Below, piece after piece: positions 26,700 to 37,810 of a stretch of 64,000 nt of DNA. The notes beneath the pieces were generated by a model. It searched no databases. It worked only from the letters and a program-made list of their open reading frames with translations, and was not told the origin of the DNA. Made by a program: the position numbers and the translations under genes. The DNA is from Prosopocoilus inquinatus (lineage: Eukaryota; Arthropoda; Insecta; Coleoptera; Lucanidae): assembly GCA_036172665.1 (NCBI GenBank), contig CM069880.1:7442501-7506500 (forward strand). Reading direction: 5' to 3'. The stretch's first letter is position 1; each line of letters starts with the position of its first letter.

Positions 26700-28300
26700 T
26701 TCTGTATGTACATATAATAGAGGATTGTGCAGGTTTTATATAACGATTATCGAACTAAAATATCAAACGGAAATAATGTAGATTTATAATTGTTCTAAAA
26801 ATAGTCTGTTAAAAAACGAGTTTCATAATAAATTGTTTTAACACACGTGTGTCAAGTAGGCAAGTGCACTAGTGTTTTCTACGCTATTTTTCTATTTCGG
26901 TTCTTCGATGAAAAACAAGTTACTAGTACGCGCTTGATATAATTTCTAATGTGGATTTAGAGATTACGTTTATAATTATATATTTTGTGAGCTTACAGAG
27001 TGTTTTTGTTATGTTTAAAATTTACAATGACAACAAATAAAGGTAATTTCAAACATATATCAAGTACGTACTATCCCATGGATGACGTAAATAAAAGTAT
27101 TATATATATATATATTATACAGGATTCGGAGGAGGACCGTTTGTGTTGTGTTACACTGTTATAAATGCCTTACATAACAGTAATTCTTAGTGAGAGTTTT
27201 AATATAGTAATTTACTATTATAGAGATTGCAATGCGCTGCATAATAAATAGCTTAAAAAACCTGTTGGTATTGCAGATGTTTATAGGTTTTATAATTGCT
27301 TATAAGCTTCTACGATATCGTTTCTATTAGCGGCCATATTTTTATATTTTCCTCTTTATTCGATACGGCAACCATTGTTTCAAAGCACGTATAAAATAAT
27401 CCAATTATTATTATTTTGCATAAAAAATGATAAAGTGATGTACATAATGAATTACTTATTATATTTAATATTCCCTAAAAATCAATAATAATGTAAGTAC
27501 AAAGTTTTTTTTAATCTCGAACCGGACAGAAATATGAAGGGAAAACACTCAACGTTTCGCTATAGATTTATAGCTTCGTCAGTTACAAATCTATAGCGAA
27601 ACGTTGAGTGTTTTCCCTTCATATTTCTGTCCGGTTCGAGATTAAAAAAGACTCTGTACTTACAATTTTCATCGGACAAGAACAAACTTCAATTAATAAT
27701 AATGTAATTAAAGTGAAAATAATAATGATAATTTTTTGAAATAAATATTTACGTGCAACAAATTTGTGTACTTTACGTGGCGTGTAAAATTTTTAGAAGT
27801 ATAGAAACAACTATGACGATGAATTTTGATTTGCATGAAAAACTAAGTCGGCGATGCCCCCTAACGACAATTCCAGTATTTCGTGTTGTACTGAAGACTA
27901 AATTAGATGATATACTTAGGAAGATATATCGTGACCTTAATAAATTGAAGCTTCACTATTGGTAACTGTTATCCAGCGAAATAGTATTTTAGAATTTGTA
28001 TAAAAAAAGTGTCCACAGTAATTAGGCAACAAAATAGTTACTATAAACCTACTTTATAAGAGTTGTATAAGAGCAATATTAACATGACTGCCCTTTGCTT
28101 TATAACGTATTTATTAAATAGATTTGTAAACCTCCAAAAACGTTTATACAGCATAAAAAGTAGTGTTGATTAGTAGATTACTTTATAAGCTGCTTTTTAG
28201 ACACTTCTACATCATTATTTTGCTTTATGACTTGTGCCCATTTTAGATCATTTAAGTGCTTCATTAATATCGAGAAAGTGTTTATAAGACCAAATAATAA
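26700..28300. repeat. Unidentified dispersed repeat, copy 2 (interrupted)
   Basis: It aligns with copy 1 from GTGCAGGTTTTATATAACGA (near 26727) and with copy 3 through ATTAGGCAACAAAATAGTTA to about 28290. It is more diverged than copies 1 and 3 are from each other. A family B foldback at about 27496-27660 is inserted near AATAATAATGTAA, interrupting the repeat. Confidence 0.7.
27496..27660. mobile_element. Family B foldback element, copy 1
   Basis: Two ~74-bp arms, almost perfectly complementary (27496-27570 and 27587-27660), are separated by about 16 bp. Arm words are AATCTCGAACCGGACAGAAA, TATGAAGGGAAAACACTCAA and CGTTTCGCTATAGATTT. The element joins TACAATTTTCATCGGACAAG at its right. The centre carries a hammerhead-like core on the - strand: CTGACGA (27582-27576), an extra A, stem GCTATA/TATAGC, then GAAAC. 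Confidence 0.8.
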
Positions 28301-29497
28301 AGCTCTAAGCTTTAAGGATTTGCTGTATAAACTTGGTTACTTAGTTTTTAATTTTCAAATTTTCGAACGAAACTTTTATACTCGTAGTAATATTACAAAT
28401 AAGTAACATGTGGTAGACTGGGGTTTGTCGTATTTATTTACAAATTAAAACGAAATAGATACATTTCTTTTACGCCGGTGTTCCGTGTAAATTGAAAGTT
28501 CCCGTTGAGAATTTACGACGCAGCCGAGCTCGTAAAACGAATGTAAATCGCCGCAAAACGCATTATTATATTTAGTGAGAGAATTCCGAATTAGTTTTCG
28601 CATGGGGGCACGTGCACACGCATACAGTTGTGATAAATCGGTAAAAGTATAAAGCCCATAATGCAGACTTGAAACCGGTCCGTTCGTATCAACACTCAAC
28701 GGTAGTATACAGACAGCCGTCATTCTAAAAGTATGCGCCAGCTCTGCCTTTAATCCATTCGACACCACGAGGAATTCTATTCCTAGATCAAGTTACCTAC
28801 TATTTCAAAAACATCTGTTTTAACTACATAACGACCGATTCAATAATAGTTATCCCTTATCTTTAACCATTAACGCCTGGTTTTAAGACTTTCACGTTTC
28901 TCCTTTTTATTGTAGAATTCTATCACCAGGTATACTACCCTAGTTATACAAATACAGATTCCATACCTACATAAACAAACGCTGTCATTTTAATTTTTTG
29001 TTTTTCGCATTTTATTACAATCTGCTTGTTATTTCTCATGCCTTATACCTCCTACCTAAGACTAACTTAAATGTGCAATTATTTTCTTCCTCGTCACCAT
29101 ATTCGTTTGGATTGGGTTAGGCTTTTAAGACTTAAAAATTAATATAGCGCCTGAGTTTGCAAAAAGCTTGCGTGTATGCGTTCCAGTTTCAACACCCGCG
29201 CGTTGCTTTTCACTCAGCTCTATGTATGATTTCATAACTGAAATGTGATTATGCATTGATTATTATTGTGATGAAGTGTGTTATTAATTATTTCCGTAAA
29301 TTATAGGAAGCGTAATCGTGACGGAGAAAAGAAAAGATGGAAAGTGAGCATGGTTATAGCGAACAATAAAATTGGCCGATGAAGAGAGAAAGGAAAGATT
29401 GAAAATAAATAAAATCCGAGTTCTTTTTTTAGTTATATTCTTAATTTATTTGGACCATTGTTTTTTTTGATTATATGTGCTGTAAACACTTTTTTCT

Positions 29498-29582
29498 ACT
29501 TCGGTGCTTTAATGGGCTACGTTATGAAACTCAAATGAGTCATTTGGGTTTCATAAAGTAGATCATTAAAGCATCCGAAATC
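29498..29582. repeat. ~85-bp near-perfect palindrome
   Basis: TTCGGTGCTTTAATG and TATGAAACTCAAATGA are mirrored by GTCATTTGGGTTTCATA and CATTAAAGCATCCGAA, with almost no loop. Probably a foldback MITE. Confidence 0.6.
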
Positions 29583-29689
29583 TTATTTTGTCATGTTGAT
29601 AGCGACATACGCTGCTAGATTTGTTTAAGTATCAAATTACAAATAATAACTTACCTCCAAGTTATATATATTTGAAACTACCTCTGTTT

Positions 29690-29800
29690 TCTAGCATCCT
29701 AAATTATAAAAACATACCTAAAGCTCACAAAATATATAATTATAGGCATAACCTCTAAACTGACATTTGCTTGTAATTATTTTAAGCGTCAATCAATTTC
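29690..29800 (-). repeat. Inverted fragment of the unidentified dispersed repeat
   Basis: GCTCACAAAATATATAATTATA, ATAACCTCTAAA and TTATTTTAAGCG match the reverse complement of the segment near 26935-27015 in copy 2. This is a partial fourth copy in opposite orientation. Confidence 0.5.
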
Positions 29801-29919
29801 ACCAACCGTCATCAACAAAACAAGAATTCCTCATGTAACATTACAAAAGAAAGCCGATTTTTAAAAAAATTTTCATGTCTAAGTACCAAAATAGAAAAAA
29901 ATACTATAAAATACACGAA

Positions 29920-30290
29920 CAGATAAAACAGCGACATCCTATGATCGCTTTTTGACCTGACATTGCAGTAGGTTAGACAAATTGAAGCGGATTTGCTACC
30001 TAATAAGTCCCCCATGCAAGGCGGCCATGCTTGCTGTCAAAGCATAATGAAAGTTTTCAAAATTTTGTTGCAAATCGTTTTTGATTGCAGTGAAAACCTC
30101 GAGCAGCCTCTGTACAGCTATTTCAGCGAATAAATTGGCCAAGTCGTTTTTGGTTTGCAGTGGGAATGTCGAGAGACGTAGTCTGCTGACGAAGCCCCAA
30201 ACAGGGCTGAAATAGCTGTACAGAGGCTGCTCGAGGTTTTCACTGCAATCAAAAACAATTTGCAACAATTTTTTTATAAAATACACTTTT
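29920..30290. mobile_element. Family A ribozyme-bearing repeat, copy 2 (inverted double)
   Basis: The two arms, about 30050-30130 and 30200-30285, are reverse complements sharing GCAGTGAAAACCTCGAGCAG, CCTCTGTACAGCTATTTCAG and TTGCAAATCGTTTTTGATT. The tail segment (AGCGACATCC, GACCTGACATTGCAGTAGG, GGCGGCCATGCTTGCTG) sits to the left, in opposite orientation relative to copies 1 and 3. The right arm holds the intact hammerhead-like motif. The arrangement suggests an inverted tandem or template-switch product. Confidence 0.7.
30182..30226 (+). ncRNA. Hammerhead ribozyme-like motif, best copy
   Basis: TCTG (30182-30185), CTGACGA (30186-30192), stem II AGCCC (30193-30197) with GGGCT (30204-30208) and a six-base loop, GAAA (30209-30212), short stem III with tetraloop AGCT, triplet GTA (30218-30220), then CAGA (30221-30224), which pairs with TCTG. 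Predicted cleavage is after 30220. All core nucleotides of a type I hammerhead are present, and stem II is 5 perfect bp. The very short stem III is the form known from Penelope-like elements and retrozymes, which may act as dimers. Confidence 0.65.
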
Positions 30291-32979
30291 CATAAGACAT
30301 TTTGGCAGAATTGTCCATTTAGAAAACTCGTTTTCGACTCGTTTTGGACGACGCGTGTGCTAAAATGACGTCTTATGAAACATGTTTTTTTAATATATCT
30401 ACTATTAAAATGTCGCTTTAATACTCGATGGTTTCTTAATTACATGTGTCTTTCTGGTGTTATAAAATTAGGGTTTCGGCTTTGTGATTTTAAATTGAAA
30501 ATAACGATGATATAATTAGAGTAATTAGAAAATTTATTAAAACAAAAGTAAACTCTGGTTTGTTTGTTAAAGCGAGGAAAGATTAATATAAAAGTCTCTG
30601 GTTGGTTTGAAAAATAAATTAGAGGATTTCGAAGTATTCTTTTTTGGCGTTCGTTCTTTTCGGTTTCGAATGGAAATTCACGTATATGGACCTTTTGTAA
30701 ATAGGAAGTAATAAATTCCGAGTTTATTTTGCATTGTCTTTTTGGGAAACTTGAGGCGAGTTTCGCATAAAAACGTTTGAAATTTGCCCGAACTTTCAGA
30801 CGTGTGATGTAATTTAAACCTTTCTGTGCGGGAATATATTTATGTGCGTTGTCAGGACCCTGTTCGTGCTGTTGCAGACGAAACGGGGCGCATTTTCAAT
30901 TAAAAGAAATCAGCTTGAGCGTGCAAACAAAGGGCTTAAATTGATTGCTTCGGTTCTGTTTCAAATTTAATAGCAGGATTTTTTTTGAAGGTTTTAAGTA
31001 AGTACCTAACAGCATTTTCCTGGTTCGTTTTGCTTCTTTAGTCGTTGCATTCGTATTCGTATTTGATTATCTAAGTAGGTATTTTTATAGATTTTCTTTT
31101 GAGTTCGTTATGAATGTCCCCGTATTTCCCCTCACCAGCTCTTGATATATAATTGACTAATGAGCAATTTCACCACTCAAACCCCCGGTTTTCAATTGCT
31201 TGCTGCAGTCGATGTCGTTCGTTCGTAATGCGCAAATGAACCTTTAATTTTTAAATTAGTAAAATTCAAAAACGTCTAGCCCTATAGCCGCATCAAAGCT
31301 CTCTTTTCACTAGGCGAGGATTTCAATTAATTAGCACCTAGGGTAATTACGTTGCACAAACGCAACAAATTCACACTGAAATATTATTTTTAATGATCTT
31401 CTAGAGTAGCTAGCTGAGACCGAACATTAAAATTATAAACACACCCACTAGGGTTTTTGTTTGTATGTGCAACGTACAACAACGTTAGTGAAAATAATTA
31501 ATGAACCGTCCCTGTATTAAGCCAATCAATCCTGTTTATTATAGAGGCGTCACTGGAATACTAATTTAATGCTATGTATGTATAATTACTACCGTTGTTA
31601 ATTTTAGTTTGTTTACAGTGAAAATAGAGATTTATTGTTCCGGCACGTATTTGTAGGTAGGTCATTAATATAAATGAATTAATTTGTTTGACCTTATAGT
31701 CATCTTAGTAGACGTATGATTTTCGGCTTTACAAAGGATATGAATTCGAAATTGCAAAACGAAACGATCCCCGGCTCTCTGCGTCAAGTAAAATTTAAAA
31801 TCGGCTTAACTTAATATTTATTCAAATTACAATGGCGGATTCGACATTGTGCGACGGGGGATTTTCTCGAGATAAAATGGATGAACGACTTTTAACCTCA
31901 CGGCCGTCACTCCGCAAGCAAGGATTTTTTTTTCCATCGGTTACTTATCCTTATCAAGTAGAGTGCCATCAATAGCGATGGCGAGATTGCTTCGAAATAA
32001 CACCCGATTCTAGTATAGTATGGTTAATATGTTCGCGTGTTCGGATTCATGTTTCGATCTTGAAGTTTTCACACTCACGATTTATTTGCCTCTTTCAAAC
32101 TAAATACAAATTTTACGGACGCACTTTTTAAGACTTACGTATTATATTTCTTAAAATTTTAATTACCGACTAAGAAAAACACATCATCCGTAAATAATGA
32201 TCGAAAAACTTCCAAGTTTTTGTTTCCCCGTTTAATTAACGGAAATCAAATTGATTGAACGCGTTCGCCCATCCCTTGTTTGCCTGTAATTCCCCAAACT
32301 TTCAGGATAAAAAAGAAAAATTATTATTACTCCTCCTAAGCAACATTAAAGCTTTTCAGAAAATACACGCGCCACACCACATTAAACGTATTTAAAAAAA
32401 AATGCAGAGCTTTCAAGTTTTCTTCTTCTTATTAAATTCGACAGATAAATTTAATGAAATTAATTAAATTTAATGAAGCGTATTAAGAAAAAACAGAGGT
32501 TTCAAATTTTCTTATTAAATTCGACAGATAAATTTAATTAAGATGAATGAATACGAATTACTGTCCACCGAGTGATTTTTTTTTTTTAATTTCACATCTA
32601 GTTTTTTCGGTATTGATTTTTTTATTTATTTACATTATCCAATCATGAAATTATTGATTTATGCCGGATTACAACAAAATTAAAGGGTTTCTCCTAAACT
32701 ACAAAATTTAAGAGATACAAAGACGGTTAAATTACAAAAAAAGTTACACTATTTTTTTTGGGTGGGATCTATAAAAGTGTGCAAAAAAAGCTCGTCTTTC
32801 TCCATTCATTCTTGAAATAACTAAATTCTTAATTAAATAAAAGTTAAAGTATTTACATATTAGAATTAAAATAAACTTACATAATGAGCGGGCGACTACA
32901 CTATCGAACACTATTTGCTACATTCACTCTGTATTATACCTTGTATACCTCTGTATTATACCTTGTTATAGCACTTTAT
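30291..32979. other. No gene seen
   Basis: AT-rich non-coding sequence. A short direct duplication of AAATTCGACAGATAAATTTAAT occurs near 32435 and 32516. No frame over 60 codons. Confidence 0.5.
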
Positions 32980-34122
32980 ATAGAGGGTGATTCAGAATAA
33001 GTGTCGGACTTGTTAACCACAGATAGTCCTTAAAAAACAAAGCAAATAACTGTAGACATTGGGGGCGGAGTCTAACTCTAAGTTTTGGAGATAAAATAGA
33101 TTAAAAATTCGCATGTAAACTTGTTGGTGATCACTGAAACAGCTGAATGCGTCACAACAGCAGTAAACTTTCGAGGAAAAAACAAAATACGAACATTTAA
33201 CCTTGAACTGAAACCGTAAAACGATTTGTTTACGGCTCTCTGAGGAAAAATTGCATAATGCGAATAATGAGCTTGATTTTTTTATTATGTAAGTAAAGAT
33301 GCAATGATAATTTTGTCAGTGGAATCGCGTTCGTGTTCACAGAAATTTTGAGAAATTCGTGCATTTTAAGAATACTTGTCTTATGAAAAATTGAATGATA
33401 TGCTCTTAATGCCAACCGCGGCGTTTTAGGATTTTTTAATTGAACTTATGTATTACTACAGTGTTTTACGTATTTGCAATTGCTTCATGTGCGAGATAAT
33501 TAATCGAATTAGAGTTGAGGGAATTGCGCTTAAATGAAGAAATCAAAACAATGCAAATCACTGGCCGGCGTACGTGATTCATTAGACCGACATTCACACA
33601 GAACTTTTGAACGCTCTTGGGTGGTAGAAAACATGGCACGCAGAGTTGCTCGCGCAAAGAAGAAAAATCTTGCGCTTCAAGTATGCAAGTCAAAACTTCC
33701 GTCCAAAAGTAATTGCAGTTTTAATAAATGAAATAATAAGTTAAATTTGGCCGAATAAGCTAGCCCTAAGACGCGTTAAGTATGGCGGCCTATTCGTCAA
33801 TCATGTGAATAAACGCATAACAAGAAGGTCACGTCGAATATCTGTTACAAAAATCGTAATTTACATCACATAACATTCACATACGTTTAGTTGACACAAT
33901 GTCACAGTTTCTAAAACATAAACAGTCAACCCGATTTTAAAAACACATCACGCATCGCATTCCAATAGTCATAGATGCTGCTCAAACGGTTTCCATTTGG
34001 GGCACAAAAGACGTTGATTTTCGAAATGTGTTCGGTAAATTTTTCTTATGCAATTTGGGACTTACATGACCTTTGAAAATACGCCCCTAACAGGTCGGAT
34101 ACTTATTATGAATGATACAGTA
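32980..34122. mobile_element. Decayed DNA-transposon-like element, ~1.1 kb
   Basis: Ends are imperfect inverted repeats of about 31 bp: GGGTGATTCAGAATAAGTGT then CGGACTTGTTA at the left; AACAGGTCGGATACTTATTA then TGAATGATACA at the right. The interior has only short open frames on both strands (up to 75 codons) that I cannot assign to a transposase. GGGTGATTCA-type ends are frequent in insect repeats. Confidence 0.5.
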
Positions 34123-35744
34123 TAGGTATGTTTTATGATCAAAGCAAATTGCGTAATACGATCGTGAATTGGAAGCATCAGCTCTCTGCGACTAAATTGG
34201 TTGAAAAAATCATAAGTGCCCAAATAGTACTCTATTTAAGATGTGAGTGACACTCTAATAGTCCGCCGCTGTGCTGAGGAAAAATCGCCTTAATGAAAAT
34301 GAAAGCTTCGAAACTGTGTTGGCCCGCAACAATATTATTAAACGTATTTGTTTCCGTATTAAATTTCTTGTTTGCCTCGTGTTATAGAAAGACCTTTCAG
34401 GCTACATTTAACGTCACAATGTCAGTGGTGAGAAATTATTTTTTGAACGCATCATGTAAGAGCGGATGGATCTTGACACTCTGTGTATAAAGAAAACCTG
34501 CTCGAATATAATGTTGTTTTGAAGATCATCTTATACTTTCTGCTAGGTTCTTAATATTTACGTTCGAGTTTGGCCTTCAAAAATGTATCGTATTAACTTC
34601 ATTAGGTAGGTATATCAAATAATTATTATGAAAGATACATCATATGAAATACCATGAAATTCTAGTATAATTACTGTCAACTTCTTTGTTTGACGAAACA
34701 ATGCGCAATAAACAACCATGAATTAATGCGTTCTTTAAAATTATACTGATCGGAAACCAATTTATGTCATAGCAGTTACCGTAAGAGTCGTGACAAAGAG
34801 GGACATCAATTTTTGAAGAAACTACGAACTCAAAGCGGATCAAATGGATGAAAAAAACTATTTTAGAGAATTGTTTCAACAGTTTAGACAACTGTCAAAA
34901 GAAGAAATTGACTGAATTGGTGATTCGATGGTATTCCTGAATGTCAGCAAAGTAATACGTCTGCGCACAATCCCAACAGAGTTGTAAAAATTTGGCTAAA
35001 GTCCGTGCGACTAAAATTGACAGTCAAACAAAAAAGAAATGGAAAATTCCTTTAAATATTTAAAAAAATTAGGAAAATTGTATAATCAGTCATTTTTTTA
35101 TTTTAAAGAAAAAATTAAGATGTTCTTACGGTCTTCAGTAAAGCCAACCAAACAAACGACTGTGTTTATTGGGTTGCCTATTCTACTGAGGCTTCTGTTC
35201 TTTTTAATGTTAATTTATTAACAGATAAGTCATTGATATTAATTGTCTATAATTTTTAAAGATAATTCAGTAATTTTCTTTATTAAAGTAGATGAAAGTT
35301 AAAAAAACAATAAATTTGTAATTTTTTTAGCGAATATTAAAACCAAAATCAGAAATAATTGAGGGACTCGAGAGAAGAAACTGTTAAAGTGTGGATAAAG
35401 AAATTTTATAGGACACGCTTTTTGTTTTCTAAAAAATACATATACACTTTCCGTATTTTGAAATGGTGTAAAAAAGTTTTGTATAGCAATAATTTTTTGC
35501 TCCGTTATGATCTGTGTTTAAAAAACATGTTAGCTAATATGTTTTTCTCCCAAGCTCTTCATTTGTAGAATTTATATTTAAATACTTAAATATTTCTAAA
35601 CAAAAAACATTGCCGCCTGTAGTGCAAGCAACTATATGGACTGCTGAGTTCATTGGTTTGCCTATGCTAAGACTTTTTGTTGAAAAAAATCTAATGTTTT
35701 TATATTTCGGCGAACGGGCATGTTATTAAAATTAATTGTAAGCA

Positions 35745-35930
35745 AAAGATTTTTTTTTAATCTTGAACCGGACAGAATTATGAATGGAAATATACATTCA
35801 GCGTTTCGCTATAGATTAATAGCTTCGTCAGGAGTATTCATCAGTATTTCCATTCATAATTTTGTCCGGTTCAAGATTAAAAACACTTTTTATTTGCATT
35901 TCTCATCGGACAAGATCAACTTCATTTAAA
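35745..35930. mobile_element. Family B foldback element, copy 2
   Basis: AATCTTGAACCGGACAGAAT and TATGAATGGAAATA are mirrored by TATTTCCATTCATAATTTTG and TCCGGTTCAAGATTAAA, followed by CATCGGACAAGATCAACTTC as in copy 1. The centre holds, on the - strand, CTGACGA (35831-35825), an extra A, a GCTAT.../...ATAGC stem and GAAAC (GAAA at 35807-35804). Confidence 0.75.
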
Positions 35931-35992
35931 ATTAAATTGTTATATAATTTAAAATTAAATTGTTATATAATTTAAAATTAAATTGTTTATAA
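35928..35992. repeat. Three direct copies of a ~22-bp AT-rich unit
   Basis: TTTAAAATTAAATTGTTATA is repeated three times head to tail, the last copy with one base lost, directly after the family B copy. Confidence 0.7.
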
Positions 35993-36024
35993 TTTTTATT
36001 TTTATTTTTTAATTTTATAACCAG

Positions 36025-36142
36025 GGAACGGAATTATATTTTTTGTTCGATTAAATAATACAAACGAGGCGGCGCTACCGCGCACACGCTGTCGTTACCG
36101 CCTCGTCTGAAATAAACCGAACAAAATATATAATTCCGCCTG
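36025..36142. mobile_element. Small foldback element with GC-rich core
   Basis: GGAATTATATTTTTTGTTCG at the left and CGAACAAAATATATAATTCC at the right are inverted repeats. An inner pair, CGAGGCGGCGCTACCGCG and GTTACCGCCTCGTC, forms a second, GC-rich stem. Total length is about 115 bp. Confidence 0.65.
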
Positions 36143-36644
36143 TACTAATAACTGCCTCCATTAATACACGTGAAAATTTAAGAGCAAATTAAATTACTAA
36201 TATTTGTAAATCTTACTTATTTCTATTCTGAAATTAGGAAGGAATGAGCAAATTATTTCAGTACATAAAATTTAGGAAAGTTGCATAATCGCAGTCAATT
36301 CTGAAAGATTGTCGTCAGGTTTTTGACGAAAAGTCAGGCAAAAATCGGGAAAGAGTCTGGGAATATTTTAATCAAAATAAAATGAGAACCATGTTGGTGG
36401 TTGTTTGATGTAAACGTTTGATTCTTTTAAATATTATCTGTAAAGTCATCCTTAATCGATACCAATTTGAGAAAGAATAATTGCAGGATATTAATATTTG
36501 ACGGAAAATTTAATACAACTGCCAGCTTTTAGAATTTTTGAAATCCTCAAAAAATATGTGTAAACAAATCCCGGAAACTTTTACGACACCCTGTACCTTT
36601 AATTACCTGGTTTTGGTACGTTAATAATTTCATCAGTATTCTGC

Positions 36645-37810
36645 AAGTACTCTAGTGTTTTCTACACTGTTTTTCTATTTTGGTTCTTCGATGAAAAACA
36701 AGTTACTAGTTCGCGCTTGAAATAATTTCTGATGACGATTTGGAGGTTATGTTTATAATTTCATATTTTGCGAGCTTCCAGAGTGTTTTTGTTAGGTTTA
36801 AAATTTACGATGACAACAAATAAAGGCAATATCAAACATGTATTAAGTACGTATTACCCTATGGATGGGGTAAATAAAAGTATTTATACAGGATTTGGAG
36901 GAGGGTCGTTTGTGTTACACTCTTTTAAATACATTGCATAACAGTAAGTCTTAATGAGAGTTTTAATATAGCAACTTACTCTTATAAAGATTGCAATGTA
37001 TCGCATAATAATTAGCTTGAAAAACCTGTTGGTATTGCAGCTTTTTATAGGTTTTATAATTGCTTATAAGCTTCTACGACATCGTTTCTGTTAGCGACCA
37101 TATTTTTATATTTTTCTCTTGATAGGATGCAGCAGCCATTGTTTTAAAGCACATATAGAATAATCCAATTATTATTATTTTGCTTACAAAAAATATAAAT
37201 TAATGTACATGATGGATTACTTATTAAATGGAATTATCTATAAATCATTAACAAGGTAACTAAAGCATAAAAATAATAATAATAATTTTTTAGCATAAAT
37301 GCAACAAATTTGTGTATTTCGCGTAAACTTTTTAAAGATGTCGAAACAACTTTGACGATAAATTTTGATTTGCATCACATACCAAGTCGTCAATGCCTCC
37401 TGACGGCAATTGTACCGAAGACTAAATTAGGTTGTATACTTAAGAAGACATTTTGTGACTTTAATAAAATGAAACTCCATTATTGGTAACTGATATCCAG
37501 CGAAATAGTTTTTTTTCCTAGAATTTGTAAAAACGAAGTGTCCACAATAATTAGGCAACAAAATAGTTACTATAAACCTATGTTATAAGAGTTGTATAAA
37601 AGCAATATTAACATGACTGCCCATTGCTTTATGGCGTATTTATTAAATAGATTTGTAATACATGCAGAAACGTTTAAACAGCATAAAATGTAGTGTTGAC
37701 ATTACTTTATTTTAAACACTTCTATATCATTATTTTGCTTTATTACTTGTGCCCATCTTGGACATTTAAGTGCTTTATTAGTATCGAGAAAATGTTTATA
37801 AGACCAAATA
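36645..37810. repeat. Unidentified dispersed repeat, copy 3
   Basis: It begins abruptly at CAAGTACTCTAGTGTTTTCT and is nearly identical to copy 1 from 24177, then follows copy 2 to about GTTTATAAGACCAAATAAT near 37810. Near-identity over ~900 bp to a segment 12 kb away suggests recent movement or gene conversion. Confidence 0.75.

Noticed and set aside
29996..30286. 96-codon minus-strand frame
   Set aside because: It reads through the family A inverted repeat; the same sequence elsewhere is frame-broken.
33466..33731. Overlapping 65-75-codon frames on both strands
   Set aside because: They lie inside a decayed inverted-end element. I could not match them to any transposase family, so they are not annotated as coding.
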